A DNA stretch of 64,000 nt, taken from the NCBI GenBank assembly GCA_015478665.1, contig JADMII010000011.1:25166-89165 (forward strand), in the 5' to 3' direction. Below the pieces are notes generated by a model. The model saw only the letters and a list, made by a program, of their open reading frames with translations. It was not told where the DNA came from and did not search any database. Position numbers and translations under genes: made by a program. Position 1 is the first letter of the stretch; each line of letters begins with the position of its first letter. The stretch is from Dehalococcoidia bacterium (GTDB lineage: Bacteria > Chloroflexota > Dehalococcoidia > DSTF01 > JACRBR01). This document shows positions 8,784-17,126 of this stretch, piece after piece.

Positions 8784-9269
8784 ATGATGCGCTTCAACCG
8801 GGAGCTCCCGAACGGCAACCCGCAAGCCCTCGTACTCGCCATCCCTGGTGAGGGGCCGCTGCACGGCTACGAGGTCGCGAAGGAGCTCGGGCGGCGAGGC
8901 GACGACGCCCTCCGCCTTGTCCACAGTCTCCCGTACCCCACCCTCGATCGCCTCGAAGCGCAGGGACTGATCGCCGGCGAGTGGGAGCAGATGACGGGCA
9001 CGCCGACTCGCACGCGCGATGTCATCACGGAGCGCGGCCGCGACGAGCTGCGCGCGTACATCGAAGCCGAAGCGCGCCAGCAGCCTGGCCGCGAGCCGCG
9101 CGCCTCGCGGAGCACGCCGGCGCGCCGCCGGCCGCCCGGGCAGCCGGCCGGCGCCGTGCTCGCGGAGCACCGGCGCGCAGGCGACCTGCCGGACGTCCGG
9201 CTGGCGCAGGCGCGCGCCGCGTCGCCGCTCGTCGGCACCGTCACGCCGATGGACCTGGGGCCGACGTGA
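8784..9269 (+). CDS. PadR-like winged-helix transcriptional regulator
   Basis: The first 90 residues fit the PadR fold: GPLHGYEVAKELGRR (helices 1-2), YPTLDRLEAQGLI (recognition helix and wing start) and DVITERGRDELRAY. PadR proteins usually repress nearby genes in response to small molecules. The C-terminal 65 residues are rich in Arg, Pro and Ala and do not form the usual dimerisation helices, so the protein may be diverged. It overlaps the downstream methyltransferase by 4 nt, so the two are co-expressed. Confidence 0.65.
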   Translation: MMRFNRELPNGNPQALVLAIPGEGPLHGYEVAKELGRRGDDALRLVHSLPYPTLDRLEAQGLIAGEWEQMTGTPTRTRDVITERGRDELRAYIEAEARQQPGREPRASRSTPARRRPPGQPAGAVLAEHRRAGDLPDVRLAQARAASPLVGTVTPMDLGPT

Positions 9270-9997
9270 CGCCGCCCGCACTGTGCTGGCGAAAGACAGA
9301 GCTGCGCGAGCGATTCTACGCACCGGAGTTCCGCGGCATGTACGACCGCTTCGCCGACGTCATCCACGACTACGTCCGGCGCGACGACGTGATGCTCGAC
9401 GCGGGCTGCGGCAGCGGACGGGTCTTCCAGTACCAGTTCGACGCACGCCAGCGGCCGGCGCGCATCGTCGGCGTTGACGTGACCGGGGAGCCGGCGGGCA
9501 ACCGCAACATCGACAGCGCCGCCCGCGCCGACCTGGCCGCGCTGCCGTTCCGGGAGGGCGCGTTTGACATCGCGATCTCGAGCCACGTCGCCGAGCACCT
9601 GACGCAGCCCGAGCGAGTGTTCGGCGAGCTGGCACGCGTCGTGCGGCCGGGCGGACGCCTCCTCGTCCTTACGCCCAACCGCTGGCACTACGTCACGATC
9701 AGCGCGGCGCTGCTGCCGCACGACCTCCACCTGCGCTTCAATCGCTCGCGCGGCGTCGATGCGCACGACATCTTCCCGACGGTCTACCGGGCGAACACGG
9801 AGCGGCGACTTCGCGCGCTGTACGAGGACGCCGGCTTCGAGGTCGAACACCTGTACCAGTTCGAGACTGAGCCGGAGTATCTGGCCTTCAGCCTCCCGAC
9901 CTACGCCGCCGGTGTCGGCTTCGAGCGCATTGTGAACCGCTTCGAGGCGCTGCGGCACCTGCGCGTCAACCTGCTCGCCGTCGGCCGCCGGCGCTGA
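9266..9997 (+). CDS. Class I SAM-dependent methyltransferase
   Basis: Motif I is VMLDAGCGSGRVFQYQF and motif II-like FDIAISSHVAEHLTQPERVF, followed by VVRPGGRLLVLTPNRWH. These are hallmarks of the Methyltransf_11-type fold. The start is a GTG overlapping the TGA of the PadR-like gene (GTGA), giving 243 residues. The substrate is unknown. The C-terminal histidine- and aromatic-rich region resembles small-molecule or lipid methyltransferases. The gene is convergent with, and 13 nt from, the ion channel gene. Confidence 0.85.
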   Translation: MTPPALCWRKTELRERFYAPEFRGMYDRFADVIHDYVRRDDVMLDAGCGSGRVFQYQFDARQRPARIVGVDVTGEPAGNRNIDSAARADLAALPFREGAFDIAISSHVAEHLTQPERVFGELARVVRPGGRLLVLTPNRWHYVTISAALLPHDLHLRFNRSRGVDAHDIFPTVYRANTERRLRALYEDAGFEVEHLYQFETEPEYLAFSLPTYAAGVGFERIVNRFEALRHLRVNLLAVGRRR

Positions 9998-10010
9998 GCG
10001 CCCGCCACGT

Positions 10011-11147
10011 CTACGAGCGGTCGGGCGGCCGCAGCCGACGCTCCGGGATCGGGTCTGCGAGCCCGATGGCGCTCGGCTCGACACGGCTCGTCTGCCAGTC
10101 GTCGACGGCCTGCGCCGCCGGCAGCCAGCCCGGCAGCGGCATCAGCAGGTAGCGCGACAGCGCGCCGATGTACGGCTCGTACGTCGTGCGCAGGCCGGCG
10201 AGCTCGTTGGCGCGGGCGGCGCTGTAGACGAGGCGCGGGTCGGCTTCGATGAGCCGCCGCATCGCCTCCTCTCCGTTCGCATCGAGCCGCTCGTCCGGAA
10301 GGATGCTCGGAGCACGCTCGAAGACGTCGCTCAGGTCGACGGCGGCGTGCCGGGCGATCGCGAACGTCAGCTCGGCGCCCCTCGCATCGCGCCCGCTGCT
10401 GAACGCCAGCACGAGCGACGCCGTGTCGAGGATCGCCGCCAGGGCGGCCACCCACGACTGCCGTTCGTGCTGCGAGCGGAAGAACATCAGCACCGGATAC
10501 GACAGATGGCTCTCAAGCAGCTCCGCGGCCCATCGCTCCCAGTCGCGAAGCATCGCCTGCAGCTCGTCGGGGTCATCGGCGGAGCGGCGCAGCAACTCGG
10601 CCGCGGTCGGCGGCGAGCCCGCGCGCGCGTCGAGCAGCGAGATCGCGGCTTCGCGGCGCGAGAACGACTGGTAGAACACGGGCAGGTAGCCGACGACGAG
10701 CGCCAGGAAGGCGAAGCCGTTCGCGCCTTCGACCACCGTTGTCGCGTGGGCGCCGCCGTTTTGCGGGCTGATATCGCCCAGGCCGAGCGTGAAGAACGTC
10801 GTCCCGCTGAAGTAGAGATCCGTGCCGTAGCCCGGGTGCTGCCCCGGCGCCGGCCCGACGTCGCCGGTCGCCCAGTAGATCAGCGAATAGGCCAAGACCA
10901 ACCCGGTCGCCCAGAGGGCGATCAGCATCAAGAGCGACAGCGGCCCGAAGAAGCCGAGCACGCTGTCGCGCGTGTCGCCGTCGCCGATGCGCCCCGCGCA
11001 CCACGACCAGAGCCGCCAGCTCGCGCGATAGAAGTACCGGGCGGGCCGCGCCGACCGCTGCACGCGCCGCGGCAGCACGATCACCTCGAAGACGTCCCAG
11101 AGCACGATGGCGATCAGCAGCGCGCCCGGGATGGCGGCGAAGATCAT
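10011..11147 (-). CDS. Two-TM potassium-channel-like protein with unusual selectivity filter
   Basis: The 378-residue protein starts with a hydrophobic helix (about residues 1-22). A second membrane helix (about 68-92), a pore loop containing FFTLGLGDIS and a third helix (about 135-155) follow. This is the Ion_trans_2 pore layout. The filter reads TLGLGD instead of TVGYGD, so ion selectivity cannot be assumed. The C-terminal 220 residues are soluble and mainly helical, with no RCK Rossmann motif. It lies 79 nt downstream of, and on the same strand as, the phosphotransferase gene. Confidence 0.78.
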   Translation of the reverse strand: MIFAAIPGALLIAIVLWDVFEVIVLPRRVQRSARPARYFYRASWRLWSWCAGRIGDGDTRDSVLGFFGPLSLLMLIALWATGLVLAYSLIYWATGDVGPAPGQHPGYGTDLYFSGTTFFTLGLGDISPQNGGAHATTVVEGANGFAFLALVVGYLPVFYQSFSRREAAISLLDARAGSPPTAAELLRRSADDPDELQAMLRDWERWAAELLESHLSYPVLMFFRSQHERQSWVAALAAILDTASLVLAFSSGRDARGAELTFAIARHAAVDLSDVFERAPSILPDERLDANGEEAMRRLIEADPRLVYSAARANELAGLRTTYEPYIGALSRYLLMPLPGWLPAAQAVDDWQTSRVEPSAIGLADPIPERRLRPPDRS

Positions 11148-11226
11148 CGCCGTGGGAGCGCGTGTCGCCCGCGCCGCGGTGCGCGGTGCACCGGGCGACG
11201 ACGGCCGGCAGGCGCCTGCATCGGCG

Positions 11227-12390
11227 TCAAGACAGCCACTTGCGCGCCATCCGCTCGACGGATGCGACGTCGGCGTAGACGCGCTGGCGCATGCCCTCGC
11301 GCTGGTCTTCGGGCACCGGCGCTTCCGGCGACGCGACCATCGCGCCGAAGAGGAAACCGACGATCTGCCAGATCGCCACGGCGACGATCTCGAACCCCTT
11401 GTACCACTCCGCGCGGTCGATGCCGTGCCCGAGCCCGCGCTCGAGCTCGTCGAGATAGTGCTCGAGCAGCTCCGGCACGTTCGGCGGGTTCTGATAGGTG
11501 AGGAAGCGCCCGACGTCCGCTGACGCGAGGCCGACGCCGACGATCTCCCAGTCGATGACGACGGTCTGCGGGCCGTCCGGGCCGTGCCGGAAGCCCAGGT
11601 TGCGATTGTCGAAGTCGTAGTGGCAGAGCGTCAGCGGCATGCCGTCGATCGCACGCAGCAGGCGGTCGGGCTCGCGGAAGAGGCCCTCGATGAGCCGACG
11701 CGTCTCCGGTTCCAGCGAACCGAGCAGGTTCGTGATGCCGTCGGCCAGCCACGGCCACTGCGCGTGCATGTAGCGCGTCGCCTCCGCAGGCTCCGGCACG
11801 TTGTCGATCGTCTCGACGATCAGCCGGTACCAGGAGTCGACGGGTGTGCGCAGGCTCATGAGCCACGGTTGCGACAGCACGTCGTCCCGCTGCCAGAATC
11901 GCGCGTGGAACGCCGCCAGATGCGAGAGGATCAGCCGGATCGTCTCGTCCGGCAGTGCCTCGACGATGCCGAGACGCGCCATATCGGCGCTGACGTCCTC
12001 GAGGAAGGCCCAGTACTGACCATGGGCGGCGTCGTGAATCACGTCGAGGTACGGATGATGGAACGTCGCCGGCAGCTGGTCGAGGAGTCCGGTCTTGAAC
12101 GCGAGCAGCTCGCGATGCTGCGTGTCGCCGATGAGCGTCGACACGGCATCGCGCGGCGCCCGCCGGCGCAGGATCATGCGGGACGAGCCGCTGCCGCGGC
12201 TGCACTCGTAGTCGAACTCGATGACGTCGAAGCTCTTGTTGCCGAACTTCGGATAGGCGAACGGCTCCGACTGCCCCAGGCGCAGCGAGCTGACGCGGGC
12301 CCGCTCGTCGCCGAGTAGCCGCCGCGCCGCCGTGTTCAGGTATTCGGGCGTGATCTCTTCGGGGGTACGGGGGATGATGTTCGTCGCCAT
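11227..12390 (-). CDS. Aminoglycoside phosphotransferase (APH)-fold kinase
   Basis: The catalytic loop HYDFDNRNLGF (H-x-D-x4-N) and the metal-binding VVIDWEIVGVG identify a choline/aminoglycoside kinase-like fold. The family phosphorylates diverse small molecules, so antibiotic resistance should not be assumed. An AGGAGG box 7 nt upstream fixes the ATG at 12390 (387 aa). The gene diverges from hisF with about 130 nt between starts. Confidence 0.82.
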   Translation of the reverse strand: MATNIIPRTPEEITPEYLNTAARRLLGDERARVSSLRLGQSEPFAYPKFGNKSFDVIEFDYECSRGSGSSRMILRRRAPRDAVSTLIGDTQHRELLAFKTGLLDQLPATFHHPYLDVIHDAAHGQYWAFLEDVSADMARLGIVEALPDETIRLILSHLAAFHARFWQRDDVLSQPWLMSLRTPVDSWYRLIVETIDNVPEPAEATRYMHAQWPWLADGITNLLGSLEPETRRLIEGLFREPDRLLRAIDGMPLTLCHYDFDNRNLGFRHGPDGPQTVVIDWEIVGVGLASADVGRFLTYQNPPNVPELLEHYLDELERGLGHGIDRAEWYKGFEIVAVAIWQIVGFLFGAMVASPEAPVPEDQREGMRQRVYADVASVERMARKWLS

Positions 12391-12510
12391 GAGCGCCTCC
12401 TCTGTGCGCCGCAGTGTATCCCGCGCCGCCTGCCAGGCCACCGCCGCGCCTCCACAGCTCACAGCGAGCAGCGCGCAGGCGCCAAACCGAACCGGCAACC
12501 GACGATCCGT

Positions 12511-12516
12511 TACCAT
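12511..12516 (+). promoter_or_regulatory. Candidate -10 (TACCAT) for leaderless hisF mRNA
   Basis: TACCAT ends 5 nt before the hisF ATG. No Shine-Dalgarno is present, and no good -35 is seen 16-18 nt upstream. Confidence 0.5.
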
Positions 12517-12521
12517 GCACC

Positions 12522-13283
12522 ATGCTCACAAAGCGGATCATCCCCTGCTTCGACGTCGACGACGGGCGCGTCGTGAAGGGCATCTCGTTCGTCGAGCTGC
12601 GCGACGCGGGCGACCCGGCGGAGCTGGCGAAGGCGTACGACGCGCAGGGGGCGGATGAGCTGGTCTTTCTCGACATAACAGCCAGTTCGGACGACCGCTC
12701 GACAACCTACGACATGGTGGCGCGCACGGCCGACGAAGTCTTCATCCCGTTCACCGTCGGCGGCGGCGTGCGCAGCGACGTTGATGTGCGCGTGCTGCTC
12801 GAACTCGGCGCCGACAAGGTCTCGCTGAACAGCGCCGCCGTCGCGGACCCGCGCCTGATCGCCGTCGCGTCTGAGCGCTTCGGCTCCCAGTGCATCGTCG
12901 TCGCCATCGACGCGCGCGCCGTCGGTGAGGGCGCGTGGGAGGTCTACACGCACGGCGGCCGCACGGCGGCCGGGCTCGACGCCGTCGCCTGGGCGAAGCG
13001 CGCCGTCGAGCTCGGCGCCGGCGAGCTCCTTGTCACGAGCATGGATGCCGACGGCCACAAGGACGGCTACGACATCCCGCTCACCCGCACGATCAGCGAG
13101 AGCGTCGACGTGCCCGTGATCGCCAGCGGCGGCTGCGGACATCCGCGGCACATGGTCGATGTCATCGTCGATGGCCGCGCCGACGCGGTACTGGCGGCGA
13201 GCATCTTTCACTTCGGCCAGTACTCGATCGCGGAGACGAAGCGCTATCTGGCGGCCCATGGCGTGCCGGTCCGCCTGCAATGA
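12522..13283 (+). CDS. hisF: Imidazole glycerol phosphate synthase, cyclase subunit
   Basis: HisF uses ammonia from HisH to convert PRFAR into imidazole-glycerol phosphate and AICAR. The 253-residue (beta/alpha)8 barrel shows the catalytic Asp in [12 protein letters not shown], the second catalytic region VVAIDARAV and the phosphate-binding VIASGGCG. The partner hisH lies 43 kb away. hisI follows after a 216-base gap. Confidence 0.97.
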   Translation: MLTKRIIPCFDVDDGRVVKGISFVELRDAGDPAELAKAYDAQGADELVFLDITASSDDRSTTYDMVARTADEVFIPFTVGGGVRSDVDVRVLLELGADKVSLNSAAVADPRLIAVASERFGSQCIVVAIDARAVGEGAWEVYTHGGRTAAGLDAVAWAKRAVELGAGELLVTSMDADGHKDGYDIPLTRTISESVDVPVIASGGCGHPRHMVDVIVDGRADAVLAASIFHFGQYSIAETKRYLAAHGVPVRLQ

Positions 13284-13457
13284 GGCGAGCGCCGGCGACC
13301 AGCGCCCGCGACTACAGGCGCGACGGCTGCGCGTGGCGGATGCTGCGCCGGTCGCCCGTCGCACGGGCCGATCTTCGGCCGGCGCCCGCGCCTCTGTCGT
13401 GCGGGGGCGCCAGCGCGTGATGGGGCATTGGCAGGGCAACGAGCGCGGAGTTGCATC

Positions 13458-13484
13458 GTCCCCTCCGGCGCAGCGGAGAGGGAC
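13458..13484 (+). promoter_or_regulatory. Hairpin in the leader between hisF and hisI
   Basis: GTCCCCTCCG pairs with CGGAGAGGGAC (one bulged base) around a 6-nt loop, 16 nt before the hisI start. With no T-run after it, a terminator is uncertain. It may be a leader structure or a processing site in the 216-base gap. Confidence 0.4.
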
Positions 13485-13499
13485 ACGAAGAGGGAAGCC

Positions 13500-13829
13500 A
13501 TGACGCTCAACTACAACCCGCAGGGACTGATCCCGGCGGTCATCCAGGACGACGAGACGAACGCTGTGCTCATGCTCGGCTACATGAATCCCGAGACGCT
13601 GCGGCTCACCCGGGAGTGCGGTCAGGTCGTCTTCTGGAGCCGCAGCCGCCAGGAGATCTGGCACAAGGGCGCCACCAGCGGCGATTATCTGGAGGTCCGC
13701 TCGATGAAGGCGGACTGCGAGAACAACTCCCTGCTGATCCGGATCCGGCTGGTCGGCAACGCGACCTGCCACACCGGCGCCTACTCCTGCTTCTTCAACG
13801 ACGTCGATCCCGCCGACGGGACGCCGTAG
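13500..13829 (+). CDS. hisI: Phosphoribosyl-AMP cyclohydrolase
   Basis: HisI opens the purine ring of phosphoribosyl-AMP, the third step of histidine synthesis. The 109-residue sequence carries MLGYMNPETL, FWSRSRQEIWHKG, the metal site KADCENNSLL and the zinc-binding CHTGAYSCFF. The phosphoribosyl-ATP pyrophosphatase domain found in fused HisIE is absent. ATG at 13500 follows a purine-rich AGAGGGAAG. It is convergent with recQ (44 nt between stops). Confidence 0.95.
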   Translation: MTLNYNPQGLIPAVIQDDETNAVLMLGYMNPETLRLTRECGQVVFWSRSRQEIWHKGATSGDYLEVRSMKADCENNSLLIRIRLVGNATCHTGAYSCFFNDVDPADGTP

Positions 13830-13873
13830 CTCGCCGCCTCTGCGCGGTCACTCCGTCGGCGAGCGCGCCGCGC

Positions 13874-16030
13874 TCACCTGGTGCGTTCCTCCGCCGCGTC
13901 GATCAGCCCCAGCTTCTCCATCCGCATGCGGATCGAGCCCGGCTGCCGCTGGAGCTTCCGCGCGATCTGCTCCGGGCCGTCGCCCACACCCGCGTACCGT
14001 TGCACGAGCGTATCCTCTTCGTCGCTCCAGCGCTCGTACGCGCGCGCGTGCTCGCGGCGCACCTCCAGCTGAGACGCCGTGAACTTGACCGGGCGCCGGC
14101 CGTTCCGAGCGTCCATCGCCGCCAGCGTCGGCTCGACGGTTGCCGGCGGGCCGTCGTCCGACGTCTCCTCGTTCGCCGGGGCGTCGATCGGCGTTCGCGC
14201 GGCAGGCGCGGCTACCTCGGCGAGCACGGCATCGCCGTAGCGTTCGAGCTTCGCCGGCCCGACGCCGCCCACCGCGAGCAGCGCCTCCGGCGTCGTCGGC
14301 CGCGCGTCGGCGATGCCGCGCAGCGCCGCGTCGGTGAGCACGACGTACGCCGGCACGCCGTCCGCCGCCGCGCGTTGCATGCGCCACGCCTTCAGGCGCG
14401 CGAACAACGCCGCACCGTCGCCGTCGAGCCCGGCGGCGGGCCCGACGACGCCCGGCCGTGAGCCCGGCCGATGCCCTCCGCTCGCCGCTTCCGCCGGCAG
14501 CCGCAGCTGGCTCGGGCGCGCGCCGGAGATGACGTCGGCCGCACGGCGGGTGATCTGCAGCGTCGCCCGCTCGGTGCCGACGGCGAGCATGCCGGCGGCC
14601 ACCAGCCGCCGCAGGAGATGCCGCAGCCACATCTCGCGGCGCTCGCGCAGCAGGCCGAAGCCGGCGCGGCGCTGCCAGTCGTACGCGCGCACCTGCCGGC
14701 TCTCCTCGCCCATCAGGTAGCTGACGATGACGTTCGCGCCGACGGCGAAGGGCAGCGCGCGGACGGCGGCGAGCGCCGCGCGCACCGTCTCGGCCGACGC
14801 CGCCTCGTCTGGTTCTGGCGGCCGCTCGTCGGCCGCCGATGCGCGGCAATTGTCGCAGTGCCCGCAGCCGCCCAACTCCTCCGCCTCGTCCTCGAAGTAG
14901 CGCAGGATCGCGTCGTGGCGGCACTCCGCCGTCTCGGCGTAGGCGATCATCGCCCGCAACAGCTCGCGGCGATGCAGCGCCTGCTCCGGCGCCGGCTCTC
15001 CGTCCGAGGCGATGAGCCGGAAACGCCGCTGGATGTCCGTGTCCGAGACGAGCAGCACCCCGGCCGCCGGCATGCCGTCGCGACCGGCGCGGCCGACCTC
15101 CTGGTAGTACGCCTCGACCGACTGCGGCACGGCGTGGTGCATGACGAGGCGGATGTCCGGCCGGTCGATACCCATGCCGAATGCGTTCGTCGCCGCCACG
15201 ACATCGAGCGCGCCGGCCTGGAACCGCTGCTGCACGGCGGTGCGCTCTTCGCCGCTCATGCCGGCGTGATAGTGATCGGCGCGCCAGCCAGGCCCGCGCA
15301 GCGCCGCCGCTACGCTCTCGGCGTTCGAGCGCGTGGCGGTGTACACCAGCGCCGTGCCGCGTCCGCCGCGCGGCTTGCCGATGGCGCGACGGAGCTCCGT
15401 CGCGATCAGCTGCTCCTTCGCTCTGGCGCCCGCCGCCTCGACGACCGACAGCTCGAGGTTGTGGCGGGCGAACCCCCGCAGCACCTGCACGGCAGCCGGC
15501 ATGTGCAGCCGCTCGACGATCTCGCGTCGAACCGCCGGCGTCGCCGTCGCCGTGCAGGCGATGAGCCGCGGCGGCCGCAACCGCTCGACGAGCGCGCCGA
15601 GCTGTAGGTAGTCGGGGCGGAAGTCGTGGCCCCAGTGGCTGATGCAGTGCGCCTCATCGACAGCCAGCAGCGAGATCGGCAGCCGCGCCAGCACCTCTTC
15701 GACGAAGCGCTCCGATGCCAGCCGCTCCGGCGCCACGTACAGCAGCTTGACGCCGCCGGCCAGCGTCAGCTCCGTCCGGCTGCGCACGTCGTGCGGCTCC
15801 AGGTTTGATGCCAGGTACGTCGCAGGGATGTTGCGCGCGTGGAGCGACGCCACCTGGTCCGCCATCAGCGCGACCAGCGGAGTCACCACCAGTGCCATGC
15901 CGTCGAGGTCGACGGCGGGCTGCTGGAAACACATGCTCTTGCCGCCGCCGGTCGGCGCCACGACCAGCACCTGTCCGGGCCCATGCTCCAGCGCGTCGAT
16001 CGCCTCGCGCTGCCAGTCGTACAGTTCCAC
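13874..16030 (-). CDS. recQ: RecQ-family DNA helicase with Myb/SANT-like tail
   Basis: This 718-residue 3'-5' helicase contains Walker A APTGGGKS, the DEAH box VDEAHCISHWGHDFRPDY, motif III-like TATATP and motif VI QEVGRAGRDG. The zinc-binding cysteines CRHD...CGHCDNC and an HRDC domain (about 530-610) follow. The last 60 residues hold WSDEEDTLVQRYAG and an HTH-like segment, a Myb/SANT-like module not found in standard RecQ. The GTG start immediately follows the TAG of the MBL gene (0 nt gap), implying coupling. It acts in recombination and fork repair. Confidence 0.93.
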   Translation of the reverse strand: MELYDWQREAIDALEHGPGQVLVVAPTGGGKSMCFQQPAVDLDGMALVVTPLVALMADQVASLHARNIPATYLASNLEPHDVRSRTELTLAGGVKLLYVAPERLASERFVEEVLARLPISLLAVDEAHCISHWGHDFRPDYLQLGALVERLRPPRLIACTATATPAVRREIVERLHMPAAVQVLRGFARHNLELSVVEAAGARAKEQLIATELRRAIGKPRGGRGTALVYTATRSNAESVAAALRGPGWRADHYHAGMSGEERTAVQQRFQAGALDVVAATNAFGMGIDRPDIRLVMHHAVPQSVEAYYQEVGRAGRDGMPAAGVLLVSDTDIQRRFRLIASDGEPAPEQALHRRELLRAMIAYAETAECRHDAILRYFEDEAEELGGCGHCDNCRASAADERPPEPDEAASAETVRAALAAVRALPFAVGANVIVSYLMGEESRQVRAYDWQRRAGFGLLRERREMWLRHLLRRLVAAGMLAVGTERATLQITRRAADVISGARPSQLRLPAEAASGGHRPGSRPGVVGPAAGLDGDGAALFARLKAWRMQRAAADGVPAYVVLTDAALRGIADARPTTPEALLAVGGVGPAKLERYGDAVLAEVAAPAARTPIDAPANEETSDDGPPATVEPTLAAMDARNGRRPVKFTASQLEVRREHARAYERWSDEEDTLVQRYAGVGDGPEQIARKLQRQPGSIRMRMEKLGLIDAAEERTR

Positions 16031-16900
16031 CTACACCTCGCCGCCGTTGGCCTCGACCGGCGTCCAGCGCCGCTTGCCGTCGGGCGTCTCGCTCAGGCGG
16101 CCGAGCCCGGGGTACGGGCAGTGCACGGCGACGACGAGCTCGCGCTCATCGATCGCCCGCCGCACGACGGCCTTCTTCGTCTCCATCGCCTGCAGCGGGA
16201 AGACGTCGAACGACGACACCCACGCCGTCCGCTCCAGCTGCACCGAATGCTGCACCATGTCGCCGATGTAGATCGCCCGCTCGCCCGCCGATGCCAGCAG
16301 CACGCTGGCGTGGTCCGCCGTGTGCCCGGGCGTGTCGACGACGATCACCTCGTCCGTGATCTTCGTCTCCCCGTCGATCAGCTCGAGCTGCCCGGCCGCC
16401 TCGAGCGGCAGGATGTTTTCCGGCAGGTAGGTCGCCCGCGTGCGCTCGTTCGGATGCGTCGCCGCCTCCCACTCGCCGCGGCGGATCAGATAGCGCGCGC
16501 GACGGAACGTCGGCACGAAGCTGCCGGCGTCGTCGGCGCGCGTGTTCCAGCCGCAGTGGTCGGCGTGCAGGTGTGAGTTGACGACGACGTCGACGTCCTC
16601 GGGCCTCACGCCGACGGCGCGCAGGCCATCGAGCAGCGTCCCCTCGCTCGCCGGCGACGACTGCGCCCGGACGCGCTCCTTATCGCCCACGCCGGTCTCG
16701 ATGAGGATCGTCTTCCCGGCGGACCGGACGAGCAGCGAGTTCAGCCCGAGCGCCATCTGATAGCGCTCGTTGAGCGGGATCGCCAGCCGCTCCCACATGA
16801 TGCGCGGCACGACGCCGAAGACGGCGCCGGCGTCCTGGTAGTACGTGCCATCGCTCAGCACCAACAGGTCGAGATTCCCCAGCCGGTGTCGTGCGGCCAT
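16031..16900 (-). CDS. Metallo-beta-lactamase-fold hydrolase
   Basis: The dinuclear metal motif HLHADHCGWN and a second histidine in DTPGHTADHASVLL, followed by YIGDMVQH, show an active MBL fold. The 289-residue layout resembles quorum-quenching lactonases and the AttM/AhlA-like group, but the substrate cannot be read from sequence. It is transcribed with recQ, whose GTG touches its stop. A TTGACG-N17-TATCGT promoter lies about 140 nt upstream. Confidence 0.85.
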   Translation of the reverse strand: MAARHRLGNLDLLVLSDGTYYQDAGAVFGVVPRIMWERLAIPLNERYQMALGLNSLLVRSAGKTILIETGVGDKERVRAQSSPASEGTLLDGLRAVGVRPEDVDVVVNSHLHADHCGWNTRADDAGSFVPTFRRARYLIRRGEWEAATHPNERTRATYLPENILPLEAAGQLELIDGETKITDEVIVVDTPGHTADHASVLLASAGERAIYIGDMVQHSVQLERTAWVSSFDVFPLQAMETKKAVVRRAIDERELVVAVHCPYPGLGRLSETPDGKRRWTPVEANGGEV

Positions 16901-17038
16901 GTGTTGATCCTCGCCTCAGGGTCGACCGCGTGGCGTCGCTGCGCGTCGACGGCGCGGCGTTCCGGAGCGCGGCGCTCGGTCGCAGGGTTCGTCGACGCTG
17001 GCGCAACATCGTCAGCATTCTAGAACGTCTGTGCGAGT

Positions 17039-17067
17039 ACGATAGGCCGATCGAGCGCCTGCGTCAA
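17039..17067 (-). promoter_or_regulatory. Promoter for the MBL-recQ operon
   Basis: Minus-strand -35 TTGACG (17062-17067) and -10 TATCGT (17039-17044) are exactly 17 nt apart. The predicted leader to the MBL ATG is about 130 nt. A second -10-like TAGAAT (17017-17022) lies within that leader. Confidence 0.65.
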
Positions 17068-17126
17068 CTGCTCCGGGCGCCATCCGCAGAGTGGGACTGG
17101 CGCGCCCGGCATCCGGTCGCCGCTGC

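Noticed and set aside
8784..9269. Frameshift in the PadR-like gene before the methyltransferase
   Set aside because: The first 90 residues follow the PadR pattern without interruption and the GTGA junction is normal. The odd tail is in frame, so divergence is the simpler reading.
11227..12390. Antibiotic resistance gene (aminoglycoside kinase)
   Set aside because: The kinase fold is shared by many metabolic phosphotransferases, and no resistance-specific residues or mobile context are present.
13284..13500. T-box leader upstream of hisI
   Set aside because: The stem-loop and the AGGGC...GCGCGG stretch look superficially similar, but the TGGN antiterminator bulge and specifier loop cannot be identified.
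16901..17126. SOS box GAAC-N4-GTGC near 17023 upstream of MBL-recQ
   Set aside because: Only one half-site is good and symmetry is poor; it lies downstream of the predicted -10. Not enough to call an operator.
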